From: Hyphomicrobiales bacterium
Lineage (GTDB): Bacteria; Pseudomonadota; Alphaproteobacteria; Rhizobiales; Beijerinckiaceae
DNA length: 64,000 nucleotides
NCBI GenBank assembly: GCA_930633525.1
Contig: CAKNFP010000002.1
Location: 310,001 to 374,000, forward strand
Direction: 5' to 3'
The notes under the pieces were generated by a model that saw nothing but the letters and a program-made list of their open reading frames with translations, was not told the origin of the DNA and did not search any database. A program made the translations under genes and the position numbers. This document shows positions 17,224 to 25,524 of this stretch, piece by piece. Within the stretch, counting starts at the first letter, position 1. Every line of letters starts with the position of its first letter.

Positions 17224-18135
17224 ATGGAGCGTCTCGACTGTGACCGCATGTTCGTGGCGGTGCTTGATGCCGGCAGCTTTGCCGCGGCTGCACGGCGGCT
17301 CGGCACCAGCAGCGGGCACGCCTCGAAGCTCATCTCGAAGCTCGAGGCCGATCTCGGTGTGCAACTTCTCAAGCGGACGACGCGGGCGCTCTCGCCGACG
17401 GAGGTCGGCCAAGCCTATTACGAGCGCGTCAAGACATTGCTCGATGAGTTCGACGCGCTGGACGCCTCCGTGCGCAACGCCTCCGGTGCGCCGGCGGGAC
17501 GGTTGCGGCTGACTGCACCGATGTCCTTCGGTGCCACGCAGCTGGTACCGGCTCTCCTCGATTTCGCGCGGGCTTTCCCCGAGATCCAGCTCGATGTGAG
17601 CTTCTCGGATCGCGTCGTCAATCTTGTCGATGAGGGGTTTGACGCCGCGATCCGGATTGGCAAACCCGGGGACAGCAGTCTCATTGCGCGGCGGCTATGC
17701 GACGTCCGGGTGGTTCTGGTGGCTTCGCAGTCCTATCTCGCGGCCCGCGGCACACCGCGTCATCCCGATGATCTTATCACACAGGAATGCATCATCGACG
17801 CCAATTTCCGCGATCCCTTCAACTGGCCTTTTCGCCGGGGAGACGGCACCGAATTGCTCGTGCCGGTTACGGGACGACTGCGCTTCTCAAACGGCGAGGC
17901 GTGCCTTGCGGCGGCGGAGGCAGGCTTCGGTATTGCCTATGTGCCAAGCTTCATCGCCGGTCCCAGTCTTCGCGCGGGTCGGGTGCAGGCGCTTATGCCC
18001 GATATGGAAATGCAGCCGCATGGCCTGTTCGCGCTCTATCCTCCCGGCCGACATCTTGCCCTGAAGGTGCGCGCGCTCGTCGATTATCTCGTTACATGTT
18101 TTCGCGGCAAGCCGGTCTGGGACGAGGGGTGGTAG
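17224..18135 (+). CDS. LysR-family transcriptional regulator
   Basis: The 303-residue protein begins MERLDCDRMFVAVLDAGSFA with the LysR winged HTH (AAARRLGTSSGHASKLISKL, residues ~20-39). A substrate-binding domain follows, with GRLRLTAPMSFGATQLVPAL and a second half showing RLRFSNGEACLAAAEAGFGI. GGAAGG lies just upstream of the ATG. It precedes and runs in the same direction as a DoxX/VOC/esterase operon and probably controls it; TTCCAAATTGGAA at 18157-18169 is a candidate site. Members of this branch often respond to aromatic or electrophilic compounds. Confidence 0.87.
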   Translation: MERLDCDRMFVAVLDAGSFAAAARRLGTSSGHASKLISKLEADLGVQLLKRTTRALSPTEVGQAYYERVKTLLDEFDALDASVRNASGAPAGRLRLTAPMSFGATQLVPALLDFARAFPEIQLDVSFSDRVVNLVDEGFDAAIRIGKPGDSSLIARRLCDVRVVLVASQSYLAARGTPRHPDDLITQECIIDANFRDPFNWPFRRGDGTELLVPVTGRLRFSNGEACLAAAEAGFGIAYVPSFIAGPSLRAGRVQALMPDMEMQPHGLFALYPPGRHLALKVRALVDYLVTCFRGKPVWDEGW

Positions 18136-18156
18136 GTCCGACAGCTGGGGGATTGA

Positions 18157-18169
18157 TTCCAAATTGGAA
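18157..18169. promoter_or_regulatory. palindromic site upstream of the DoxX operon
   Basis: TTCCAAATTGGAA is a perfect 6-1-6 palindrome 94 bases before the DoxX start and just after the LysR gene. It may be where the LysR protein acts on the downstream operon; a related TTCCAGAATGGATGGAA lies just ahead of the LysR gene, around 17163-17179. Confidence 0.45.
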
Positions 18170-18262
18170 GGAAAGCGCACCATCCTGGACCGCTAATCAT
18201 TTCAAATGGCAGGGCGCATTCTTCAGCCACCAACACAAGCGCCTTGCCAAAGGAAATGGACC

Positions 18263-18676
18263 ATGTCCGACTCTCGTACCGCTCCCTATGCCGCCCTCGT
18301 ACTACGGCTTGTGCTCGGCGTGCTGTTTCTCGCCCATGCCGGTCTCAAACTGTTCGTGTTTACGCCAGCCGGAACCGCCGCCTTCTTCGGCTCGCTCGGC
18401 CTGCCGGGATGGCTCGCCTATGTCACCATCGCCTGGGAGATCGTCGGCGCCTTGGCACTGATCCTCGGCGTCTGGCCGCGCCTTATCGCCATCTTGATGA
18501 TTCCCGTTCTACTCGGCGCCATCTTCACCGTGCACGGTCCCGCCGGCTTCTTCTTCACCAATCCTAAAGGCGGTTGGGAATTCCTTGGTCTCTGGATCGC
18601 CGGCCTCGCGGCCCTGGCCCTGATTGGCGACGGCGCTTTTGCCCTGAAGCCAACCACCTCACGTTCGACCATCTGA
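18263..18676 (+). CDS. DoxX-family membrane protein (MhqP/CatD-like)
   Basis: The 137-residue protein has four hydrophobic segments: LVLRLVLGVLFLAHAGLKLF, the region after FFGSLGLPGWLAYV, LIAILMIPVLLGAIF, and the last helix after GGWEFLGLWIAGLAAL. This is the DoxX arrangement. DoxX proteins sit in the inner membrane and are linked to thiol/quinone redox stress; the MhqP and CatD relatives are encoded with ring-cleavage-type dioxygenases and esterases, as here. ATG 18263 is chosen (GGAAATGGACC upstream). The downstream neighbour is a VOC dioxygenase 92 bases away. Confidence 0.85.
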   Translation: MSDSRTAPYAALVLRLVLGVLFLAHAGLKLFVFTPAGTAAFFGSLGLPGWLAYVTIAWEIVGALALILGVWPRLIAILMIPVLLGAIFTVHGPAGFFFTNPKGGWEFLGLWIAGLAALALIGDGAFALKPTTSRSTI

Positions 18677-18768
18677 TCCATCATCACGAGCGCAGACCAC
18701 ATTGCCCCTCGCGCGGACATCGCCGAAGCGTGGGGCATCCCGCAGCCCGCCAAGCAGGAGCATGCATC

Positions 18769-19599
18769 ATGACAACGCCATCAACGCTCGCCATGGGCCG
18801 TGTCGCGTTGACCGTCAATGATCTCGACAGCGTCAGTGCGTTTTATCAACGCGTCGTCGGCCTTCATCTCCTGCGCGGTGACAGCGAATATGCGGAGTTG
18901 GGTATCGGTGATGCGGTCCTGCTCGAACTGCGCAGGGACAAGGCCGCGCGCCGCCGCTCGCCGCGCGAGGCCGGGCTGTTCCATACGGCCTTTCTGCTTC
19001 CCACACGCGCCGACCTCGGACGCTGGACCCGCAACGCCGGCAGTACCCGGACGCCCATCGTCGGTGCGTCCGATCATGATGTCAGCGAGGCGATCTATCT
19101 TTCCGACCCGGAAGGCAATGGCGTCGAGATCTATGCCGACCGCCCGGCCGACAGCTGGCGCTGGACGGATGGTGCCGTGGCCATGTCGACGAAGCCGCTC
19201 GACATTGAAGACTTGCTGGCCTCCGCCGGTGACGATCCATGGAAGGGCTTTCCCGAAGGGGCGAAGGTCGGCCATGTCCATCTGCAGGTGGGCGCACTCC
19301 CGCCGGCCGAGACTTTCTACGGCGAGACGCTGGGGCTCGACATCACATGTCGCTATCAGGGCGGCACGTTCTATGCTGCCGATGGTTATCACCACCATAT
19401 CGCGACAAATATCTGGAACAGCCGGGGCGCGACCGAACGCACCTACCCCTCGACCGGCCTCGCGGACTTTGAAATTCACGTGGTGCCGTCGCGCCTTGCG
19501 GCCGTCGGCGCCCTCGCCGAGAGCGCCAATGTGGCATCTCCCAAGCGCCTTGATCTCCGGGACCCCTGGGGTACATCGATCACGCTGCTCGCACGTTGA
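18769..19599 (+). CDS. VOC-family extradiol dioxygenase-like protein (MhqO/CatE-like)
   Basis: The 276-residue protein has two VOC modules. The first begins MGRVALTVNDLDSVSAFYQ with GLFHTAFLLPTRADLGRW and EGNGVEIYADRP; the second begins VGHVHLQVGALPPAETFY with GYHHHIATNIWNS. The histidines and glutamate in these stretches are the usual metal ligands of two-domain glyoxalase/catechol-2,3-dioxygenase relatives. It probably opens or detoxifies quinol or catechol compounds, judging from neighbours that match the mhq/cat operons. A Tat-exported paralogue lies at 42717. Confidence 0.85.
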   Translation: MTTPSTLAMGRVALTVNDLDSVSAFYQRVVGLHLLRGDSEYAELGIGDAVLLELRRDKAARRRSPREAGLFHTAFLLPTRADLGRWTRNAGSTRTPIVGASDHDVSEAIYLSDPEGNGVEIYADRPADSWRWTDGAVAMSTKPLDIEDLLASAGDDPWKGFPEGAKVGHVHLQVGALPPAETFYGETLGLDITCRYQGGTFYAADGYHHHIATNIWNSRGATERTYPSTGLADFEIHVVPSRLAAVGALAESANVASPKRLDLRDPWGTSITLLAR

Positions 19600-19669
19600 A
19601 CCAAAGCGGGGGACACGCGATGCAGGTCTTACGGCCCGCGTCGCACATGCGAGGGAGGGAGGAAGCGTC

Positions 19670-19975
19670 ATGAGTGAAATTCACACCGAGGTGTCTACGA
19701 CCGCGGCGAGCCGCTATTTGCAGCAACTCTGCAAGCACTGGAGCCACAAGTTTCCGGTGACCTTCACGAAGAGCCATGGCGATATCGCGTTACCGTTCGG
19801 CCGTTGCATCCTCGACGCCGATGATGTCTGCCTGACAATCAGGCTCTTGCCAGAAGCAGGTGCAGATGGGCAGCGCTTCCGACAAGTCGTGCAGGATCAT
19901 ATTGCTCGTTTCGCCTTTCGCGAGACCTTGCTGTTCGATTGGCATGACGATGGAATGCGGAGGGCCACGGCATGA
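19670..19975 (+). CDS. DUF2218 family protein
   Basis: This 101-residue protein has the DUF2218 pattern: RYLQQLCKHWSHKF, then FGRCILDADDVCLTIRL and a C-terminal RFAFRETLLFDWH. Its molecular function is unknown; members are often found near metal, siderophore or redox genes. GGGAGGGAGGAAG gives a very strong ribosome binding site before the ATG. Its stop overlaps the next gene by four bases (ATGA), placing it in the DoxX-VOC-esterase operon. Confidence 0.82.
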   Translation: MSEIHTEVSTTAASRYLQQLCKHWSHKFPVTFTKSHGDIALPFGRCILDADDVCLTIRLLPEAGADGQRFRQVVQDHIARFAFRETLLFDWHDDGMRRATA

Positions 19976-20601
19976 CGAAGTCCCTTGTCATTCTCTTGCA
20001 CGGTGTCGGCGCACGCGGTGCCGATCTCGAGCCTCTGGGCGATGCTTTGCGCGCCTACCTTCCCAGCACGCTATTCATTGCGCCGGACGCGCCGGAGCCC
20101 TTTGATCAGGGCGGTCCGATCCGCCAGTGGTTCAGTGTCACCGGCGTGACGGCGGCGAACCGGCCCCAGCGGGTGGAAGTCGCCCGTGCCGGCTTCGACG
20201 CGATCATCCGTGACGCCGTTGAGACGCAGGGCTTTCGCGACCGGCTCGACCAAGTCGCTTTTGTTGGCTTCTCGCAGGGGGCGATCATGGCGTTGGATGC
20301 GGTCGCCTCGGGACGCTGGTCCGTTGCCGCAACCGTCGCCTTCGCGGGACGGCTCGCTTCTCCCCCGCCACTCTCACCTGCCGGCATTACACGGGCACTG
20401 CTCGTTCATGGCGCAGCCGACACGGTCATTCCGGCATGGGAGAGCGAGGAGGCCTATGCTCGCTTGCATCAGGCCGGGGCAGACGTCAGCTTGCATGTCC
20501 TGCCCGGGGTTGGACATTTCATCACCCCGGACGGCATCGCCCTGGCCGGCGCATTCCTGCGGCGCATCTTCGGGCGGGAAGATCTCGCAAGACAGGTTTA
20601 G
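19972..20601 (+). CDS. alpha/beta hydrolase, phospholipase/carboxylesterase family (MhqD-like)
   Basis: The 209-residue hydrolase has the nucleophile elbow GFSQGAIMAL with Ser101, a likely acid Asp150 in HGAADTVIP and His182 in GVGHFITPDG, which complete the triad. LILHGVGARGADL near the start supplies the oxyanion region. Size and motifs match the YpfH/MhqD carboxylesterase family, whose MhqD member is encoded with hydroquinone-induced dioxygenases in Bacillus. It is translationally coupled to DUF2218 and ends the operon. A GC stem-loop follows. Confidence 0.86.
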   Translation: MTKSLVILLHGVGARGADLEPLGDALRAYLPSTLFIAPDAPEPFDQGGPIRQWFSVTGVTAANRPQRVEVARAGFDAIIRDAVETQGFRDRLDQVAFVGFSQGAIMALDAVASGRWSVAATVAFAGRLASPPPLSPAGITRALLVHGAADTVIPAWESEEAYARLHQAGADVSLHVLPGVGHFITPDGIALAGAFLRRIFGREDLARQV

Positions 20602-20673
20602 CACCCGTTCTGCCAGATCTCAGTGAATGCAGTTGGATGGGGCCAGATCTTCAATCAGAACCTGAACTTGTCG

Positions 20674-20701
20674 GCCCGCCATGATGGAAATGATGGCGGG
20701 C
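20674..20701. terminator. bidirectional stem-loop between convergent genes
   Basis: GCCCGCCAT (20674-20682) pairs with ATGGCGGGC (20693-20701) around a ten-base loop. It lies between the esterase stop and the FMN reductase stop on the opposite strand. There is no clear T tract, so termination may be only partial. Confidence 0.6.
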
Positions 20702-20734
20702 TGTCGCTCATCCGGCCCTTAGGCGTGGGCGGCC

Positions 20735-21280
20735 TTACTTGGTCTTGCCGATCCAGGCCGCGAAGCGGTCGATGAACGTATTCAAAAATGCCTTCGTGCT
20801 TTCGTCGGCCACCTCATTGGCGCTGTCGAAGAGCTCCGGCTTGTAGCAGAAATAAACCTCTGGCTGACCCAGCAGAGCCATGCCGCAGACCGTGACGAGG
20901 CCCTTGAGCTCGTTCTGGGCCACTGCCGCTCCGATCGCTCCCGGCGAGGCGCCGATGATCGCCGCGGGCTTGCCCGTCCAGGAATTCTTGCCCCAGGGCC
21001 GCGTACCCCAGTCGATCACGTTCTTGATGGCCGGCGAGAAGGTCCTGTTGTACTCCGGCGTCACGAAGAGAACGGCGTCGGCGGCCTCGACCTCTGCCTT
21101 CACGCGAAGGACGGCGTCCGGCGGCGACTGCCAGAGGTCGTCGTTATAGAGTGGCAGATCGCCAATTTGAACAAAGTTGAAATTGAGACGACCACTCGCC
21201 AGCTTGCCGATGCTCTCGGCGAATTTGCGATTGATGGAGTCCCGACGCAGGGAGCCAACGATGACGGCGACATTATGCAT
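20735..21280 (-). CDS. NADPH-dependent FMN reductase (ChrR/azoreductase-like)
   Basis: The 181-residue flavodoxin-like protein begins VAVIVGSLRRDSINRKFAES, the FMN phosphate-binding loop of this family, and continues with FVTPEYNRTFSPAIKNVIDW and KPAAIIGASPGAIG. It reduces FMN or quinones, chromate or azo compounds with NAD(P)H in the cytoplasm. It is divergent from an HxlR-type regulator, a common pairing for quinone-sensing HxlR proteins, and adjoins the quinone-detoxification-like operon. Confidence 0.88.
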   Translation of the reverse strand: MHNVAVIVGSLRRDSINRKFAESIGKLASGRLNFNFVQIGDLPLYNDDLWQSPPDAVLRVKAEVEAADAVLFVTPEYNRTFSPAIKNVIDWGTRPWGKNSWTGKPAAIIGASPGAIGAAVAQNELKGLVTVCGMALLGQPEVYFCYKPELFDSANEVADESTKAFLNTFIDRFAAWIGKTK

Positions 21281-21291
21281 GGCAGACTCTG

Positions 21292-21315
21292 TATAAATTG
21301 GAAACTCAGTTTATA
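21292..21315. promoter_or_regulatory. putative HxlR operator between FMN reductase and regulator
   Basis: Outer arms TATAAA (21292-21297) and TTTATA (21310-21315) extend inward with one mismatch to TG/CA, and an AAACTCAGTTT palindrome lies inside at 21302-21312. The site sits in the 90-base divergent gap, only 11 bases from the reductase start codon, where binding would block transcription. Confidence 0.55.
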
Positions 21316-21371
21316 TTAGAGACTAAGAACGCTCCCGCAAGACGGCACGTTGCCGTTACCAAGGCACCTCC

Positions 21372-21743
21372 ATGAAACCGACTGCCGCTCACGCACCTGG
21401 CAAATGCCACAAGGCCAATGAGGTCATAGCGTTGATCGGCGACAAATGGACGGTGCATATCGTTATGCTGCTCGCAACCGGAAAGCAGCGCTTCAGCGAG
21501 ATCGAACGTTCTGTGGGTGGTATTTCGCGCAAGATGCTGACGACGACATTGCGCGGCCTGGAGCGTGACGGCTATGTGACGCGCCGCGTGTTTCCCACGA
21601 TACCCCCGCGCGTCGAATACGAACTTACCAGCTTCGGACATGAGCTATCCGGCCCGCTGCGTGTGCTGGGGGATTGGGCGGCGGCCAACCACGAGCGGGT
21701 GCTGGGCGCACGGCAGGCTTATGATCGTCGGGAGGCTGTCTGA
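21372..21743 (+). CDS. HxlR-family winged-helix regulator
   Basis: The 123-residue protein is a typical HxlR: CHKANEVIALIGDKWTVHIV with the sensory cysteine at about residue 11, then RFSEIERSVGGISRKMLTTT as HTH and VEYELTSFGHEL as the wing. HxlR proteins bind DNA as dimers and many sense electrophiles through that N-terminal cysteine. It is divergent from the FMN reductase and probably represses it and itself. Confidence 0.88.
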   Translation: MKPTAAHAPGKCHKANEVIALIGDKWTVHIVMLLATGKQRFSEIERSVGGISRKMLTTTLRGLERDGYVTRRVFPTIPPRVEYELTSFGHELSGPLRVLGDWAAANHERVLGARQAYDRREAV

Positions 21744-21851
21744 GGGTCGCGAGGAGCTAACATAAGATGCATCAACCAGCCCGCTGATCCGCTCAAACTT
21801 CCAGCCCCGCTCGCTTGTGATCTTTCGCTGGCCGTTTTTTGGAGTATGGAC

Positions 21852-22292
21852 ATGACGAGCAAAGATCCCTTCGATCTCGGGCGCTTCGTGACGGCGCAAG
21901 ACGGCATTTTCGACATCGCGCTGGACGAACTCCACGCTGGCTGCAAGATGAGCCACTGGATGTGGTTCGTGTTTCCGCAGCTGGGCGGTCTCGGCCGCTC
22001 CATGCGCGCCCAGTTCTATGGTCTTACATCGCTGGACGAAGCCCGTGCCTATCTCGCGCATCCTCTCCTCGCGCAGCGTCTCGTATCGGCGACGCAGGCG
22101 GTGCTCGCGCATCCCCATCTCGCGGCCCATGCCATTTTTGGCACACCCGACGATATGAAGTTTCACGCCTCGATGACCGTGTTCGAACGCGCGGATGGCG
22201 ATGCATCCTCCCCGTTCCGGCAGGCGATCGATGTGTTCTTCGGTGGCGTTGAACATGCACCGACCGTGGAACTGCTCTCTCTTTCAGTGTGA
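21852..22292 (+). CDS. DUF1810 family protein
   Basis: The 146-residue protein matches DUF1810: DPFDLGRFVTAQ, KMSHWMWFVFPQLGGLG and a C-terminal DDMKFHASMTVF followed by FRQAIDVFFGG. Function is unknown; the family is sometimes described as calpastatin-like without good experimental support. GGAG is seven bases before ATG 21852, so that start is preferred to the in-frame ATG at 21846. It stands alone between the HxlR and LacI genes. Confidence 0.85.
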   Translation: MTSKDPFDLGRFVTAQDGIFDIALDELHAGCKMSHWMWFVFPQLGGLGRSMRAQFYGLTSLDEARAYLAHPLLAQRLVSATQAVLAHPHLAAHAIFGTPDDMKFHASMTVFERADGDASSPFRQAIDVFFGGVEHAPTVELLSLSV

Positions 22293-22397
22293 ACGCATCC
22301 GTCTGTCGCGGATTTTCGTTCCGGGCCCGGGGATCGCGCCGAAAAATACGCGGGGCGAGCCCTTGGGCCTTTCGGGAAAGATTGCGACGCGCACATA

Positions 22398-22428
22398 TTT
22401 GCGTAAAGTTGCACGAAGATTTGCGAAG
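22398..22428. promoter_or_regulatory. two LacI-type half-palindromes before the regulator gene
   Basis: TTTGCGTAA (22398-22406) and TTTGCGAAG (22420-22428) lie just ahead of the LacI gene. The same word recurs several times in the divergent region 26870-27045 that it probably controls, so these are likely autoregulatory sites. Confidence 0.6.
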
Positions 22429-22439
22429 TGCAGGCTGAT

Positions 22440-23477
22440 GTGACCCAGCGAAAAAACCAGAATGATCTCGCCAAGGCGCTTGGTGTTTCTGTCAGCACGA
22501 TATCCCGAGCCCTCGCGGACGCTCCGGGGATCAGCGAGGATCTGCGCGAGCGCGTTCGTCGGCTCGCGCGCGATATGGGCTATGAGGCGAGGGGAGCCAA
22601 AGGCGGCATGTCCCGCCATGTCCACGCCTATGTGACCCTCGACCGGACGACCGATGGCCTGACCGGGTTTTACGACGGTATCGTCAAGTGGATGATCGCG
22701 GAAGCCCGCGCCTCGTCGATGACCATCGAGGTGCGCCTTGCCGCTGATCGCACAGAAGACATCAAGCGCATCATCGACGATGTGATGACACAGCGTGCCG
22801 AGGCGATCTTCCTCGTGGGCATCGATCCACCTGCGGAGCTGGCACAGCTCCTGCTGGAACGACGGATCCCAACCGTCCTGGTGAACGGCGCGGACCCCGA
22901 GATGCGCTTCGATTGCGTCACGCCCGCCAATTTCTACGGCGCCCAGATGGCGGCGCAAATGCTGATGCAGCAGGGGCATCGTTCTCTGCTCTATGTATCC
23001 GGGCATCTGCGCTGGACTACGCTGCAGAGACTGCGAGGGTTCAGGACGGCAGTGGCCGACAGGCCCGGGGTGCAGCTATCCGTCGTGACCTTGCCATCGC
23101 CGGCCCGCGAGCAGGTGGAGCGTGTGGTTGATGCGATAGGCGAGGGCGCCGCGCGGCCCACGGCCATATTCTGCATCAATGATCTCTATGCGGTCAGCCT
23201 GATGCAGGCGCTGCATGCCCGGGGCTACGACGTGCCGGGAGACGTCTCTGTCCTCGGATTCGATGATCTGCCCTTCGCTGAGCACGTCACGCCGAGATTG
23301 TCCACGCTTCGGGTTGGGCTGCGGGACATCGGCCGGCAGGCGGTACAGTTGATGGCGCGGCGCTTTACAGACCCGGAGGCAATCAGGCTGCAGATCGAGG
23401 TCGCCGTCGTGCCTGTGAAAGGCCAGACGGTCAGCACCGTCGGTGAGGGGCCGCAGGATCGTGTCCAGGATCCCTAG
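22440..23477 (+). CDS. LacI-family transcriptional regulator (sugar importer regulon)
   Basis: The regulator of about 345 residues starts TQRKNQNDLAKALGVSVSTI with the classical LacI HTH, followed by SRALADAPGISEDLRERV and RDMGYEARG. The effector domain shows VNGADPEMRFDCVT and VLGFDDLPFAEHVTPRLSTL, typical of sugar-responsive members. I chose GTG 22440; GTG 22428 in the same frame would add four residues. The three downstream transporter genes are on the opposite strand, and sites resembling those before this gene occur at their promoter. Confidence 0.87.
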   Translation: MTQRKNQNDLAKALGVSVSTISRALADAPGISEDLRERVRRLARDMGYEARGAKGGMSRHVHAYVTLDRTTDGLTGFYDGIVKWMIAEARASSMTIEVRLAADRTEDIKRIIDDVMTQRAEAIFLVGIDPPAELAQLLLERRIPTVLVNGADPEMRFDCVTPANFYGAQMAAQMLMQQGHRSLLYVSGHLRWTTLQRLRGFRTAVADRPGVQLSVVTLPSPAREQVERVVDAIGEGAARPTAIFCINDLYAVSLMQALHARGYDVPGDVSVLGFDDLPFAEHVTPRLSTLRVGLRDIGRQAVQLMARRFTDPEAIRLQIEVAVVPVKGQTVSTVGEGPQDRVQDP

Positions 23478-23484
23478 ATCCTGG
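23465..23484. terminator. stem-loop at the end of the LacI gene
   Basis: CCAGGATC (23465-23472) and GATCCTGG (23477-23484) form a perfect 8-bp stem around the stop codon of the LacI gene, with a four-base loop. No T tract follows, so its strength is uncertain. Confidence 0.45.
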
Positions 23485-23580
23485 GGCCAGCAGCTACCTT
23501 GGATCGCCACCGGCCCCAGAAACCGAACCGGTCGGCTCCGTTGGGTCCAGGCCGTCGGTGTGGACCCTGTAGGCAATCGC

Positions 23581-23600
23581 GCGCCGTTCCGGAACGGCGC
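23581..23600. terminator. perfect 20-base palindrome after the permease gene
   Basis: GCGCCGTTCCGGAACGGCGC is a perfect palindrome seven bases beyond the MalG-type stop codon on the minus strand. Lying between two convergent units, it probably ends or protects the transporter message. Confidence 0.55.
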
Positions 23601-23607
23601 TTCAAGC

Positions 23608-24465
23608 CTAGCCCTTCACCGCGCCTGCCATGAAGCTACCCATGACGCGACGCTGGGTGATGAGGAACAGTACGACCACCGGGATGACGGTGATCGTGGC
23701 CAGCGCCATCGTTGCCTGAAAGTCGACGCCGTATTCACTGTTCAAGGCGGCGAGCGCGACCGGCAAGGTGTAGGTATCCGGGCTCGTCGACAGCACCATG
23801 ATGGGAAACCACTGTTTCCAGTTCATCAGAAACGCGATGAGGACGGCGGTCAGAATGACCGGACGCGCAATCGGCAGGATGATGAGGGTCAGGATCTGCC
23901 ACTCGCTCGCTCCATCGATACGCGCAGCTTCGATCATCTCATGTGGAATGGTCCTGAAGAACTGGACGAAAATGAAGAAGACAAGCGGCACGAGGCTCAT
24001 GACGAGCACGATGCCCAAGGTACTGCCAAGCAGCCCTAGCTTGTAGGACACGAAGTATAGCGGGATGACCAGCAGCATATTCGGGTACATGATGGTCAGC
24101 AGAAAGCCGTAGCGCACGCTCGAGAACAGGGGAAGCCGCGGATTCCGATAAAGCGCATAAGCACCGAGCCCCATCACGCAGACACCGACAGCCGTTGCGA
24201 GCACCGTTATCAGCACGGAATTCCAAGCGAAGGACGATAACGCTGTTCCGCCAATCGTCGCGAGGCTGCGAAAGGCCGCCGTATCAAAGCTTTCAGGCAA
24301 CAACCGCATAGGGGTCGAAAGGATCGCTTCCTGCGTGCGGAATGAACTGACGACCATCCAGAAGAAGGGGTAGATGAAGATCGCGGCTACTGTTGTCGCG
24401 ATACAATAAAGGACAATGGCGACAGGACGTGATGTCGGCGCCGCAGTGAACTCCGCGTCATTCAT
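23608..24465 (-). CDS. sugar ABC transporter permease, MalG type
   Basis: The 285-residue inner-membrane protein has six hydrophobic segments and the CUT1 MalG coupling loop EMIEAARIDGASEWQILTLI near residue 178. FPFFWMVVSSFRTQEAILS in the N-terminal part is the usual MalG feature. It overlaps the upstream MalF-type gene by four bases. It ends the operon; no ATPase gene follows, so the energising subunit must be shared. Confidence 0.9.
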   Translation of the reverse strand: MNDAEFTAAPTSRPVAIVLYCIATTVAAIFIYPFFWMVVSSFRTQEAILSTPMRLLPESFDTAAFRSLATIGGTALSSFAWNSVLITVLATAVGVCVMGLGAYALYRNPRLPLFSSVRYGFLLTIMYPNMLLVIPLYFVSYKLGLLGSTLGIVLVMSLVPLVFFIFVQFFRTIPHEMIEAARIDGASEWQILTLIILPIARPVILTAVLIAFLMNWKQWFPIMVLSTSPDTYTLPVALAALNSEYGVDFQATMALATITVIPVVVLFLITQRRVMGSFMAGAVKG

Positions 24466-25391
24466 CTGTTCGCACTCCGATCGAGATAGGCATAGGCGCT
24501 GGCCGCCAATCCGAAGACGATGACGAACAATATGGTCGCGATGGCTGTCGCCTCGCCGTACTGCGCACCGGTAAACTTAGTGTAGGCATAGTACGAGATG
24601 AAATTCGTGGAGAAATTCGGCCCGCCCTTGGTGATGACGAAGATAACCGTAAATGTTTTCAGAAATTCGATGAGTGCGTAGACGGTGTTGATGGTTATCG
24701 CCGGCCGCAATTGCGGTATCGTGACGAAGATCAGCCGCTGCCAGCCATTGGCCCCGTCGATCTGCGCCGATTCATCCAGTGTCCTGTCGAGCAGTTGAAG
24801 ATTGGTCAGGAATATCAGGGTATAGAGGCCCACATGCTGCCAAGCCTCGACGATCAACAAGGTCGCGAACGCGCTGACCGGCTGGGTAACGCCAGGAAAG
24901 GGCGGCAGACCAAGGCTCAGCAAAGCGTGGTTCACGATGCCGAAGTTCTGGTTGAACATCCACTTCCAGACGATGAAGCTCGCGACATCGGGCGTGATGA
25001 CAGGGAGAAATATGGCGAGCTTGAAGAGAGTTCGCCCGCGCCGCAAGGCCGGATGCGCGAGCAGGACAGCAAGGCCGACAGCGGCCGAGACGTTTATGGT
25101 GACGGCGAGCACGGTATAGAGCAGGGTGCGCCACAGCGAGGACTGGAATGTGCTATCCGCCAGCACGGATTGGAAATTCTCAAGCCCGACATAGACGGGA
25201 GCATCACTCAGAGCCGTGCTCGACTCTGTAAAGGCGATACGGATGCTGTCGGCAATTGGCCAGAGACCGAACAGAATGGTCATGACCGCAAATGGCGCGA
25301 GGAAGAGATACAGCGTGGCGTATTGCCAGGCGGTATTGTTCTTCAAGATACGCCGCTCTGCAGGAACGCGATGAAGCGCGACAGATGACAT
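24462..25391 (-). CDS. sugar ABC transporter permease, MalF type
   Basis: The 309-residue protein contains the CUT1 signature LLDRTLDESAQIDGANGWQR followed by IFVTIPQLRPAITINTVYAL, the ATPase-contacting loop and next helix. The N-terminal segment AWQYATLYLFLAPFAVMTIL is the first membrane helix. It is coupled to the MalG-type gene by a four-base overlap and follows the binding-protein gene after about 130 bases containing a stem-loop. Confidence 0.9.
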   Translation of the reverse strand: MSSVALHRVPAERRILKNNTAWQYATLYLFLAPFAVMTILFGLWPIADSIRIAFTESSTALSDAPVYVGLENFQSVLADSTFQSSLWRTLLYTVLAVTINVSAAVGLAVLLAHPALRRGRTLFKLAIFLPVITPDVASFIVWKWMFNQNFGIVNHALLSLGLPPFPGVTQPVSAFATLLIVEAWQHVGLYTLIFLTNLQLLDRTLDESAQIDGANGWQRLIFVTIPQLRPAITINTVYALIEFLKTFTVIFVITKGGPNFSTNFISYYAYTKFTGAQYGEATAIATILFVIVFGLAASAYAYLDRSANR

Positions 25392-25434
25392 AGGGTTCCC
25401 TTATGCCGGACGCAGTGTTGCCAGGAATGCTGGA

Positions 25435-25454
25435 TGCCGGGTTGCCCCCCGGCA
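25435..25454 (-). terminator. stem-loop between binding protein and permease genes
   Basis: TGCCGGG (25435-25441) pairs with CCCGGCA (25448-25454). It lies in the 133-base gap after the binding-protein gene. Such hairpins often keep the binding-protein message more abundant than that of the permeases. There is no T tract. Confidence 0.5.
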
Positions 25455-25524
25455 ATCCGATTGTAATGTTCCCACGATCTGTCGCAGAACGACCGGAGAA
25501 GGACGGCAGATCGGCGCCGATGCG

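Noticed and set aside
18677-18772. Open codons after the DoxX stop in the same frame (ending ADIAEAWGIPQPAKQEHAS)
   Set aside because: It has no start codon of its own and no ribosome binding site; it could be a decayed gene end, but there is not enough to call one.
23443-24039. A 198-codon open frame on the plus strand after the LacI gene
   Set aside because: It overlaps the MalG-type permease on the opposite strand, is rich in Arg, Asp and Glu and has no start context or motif.
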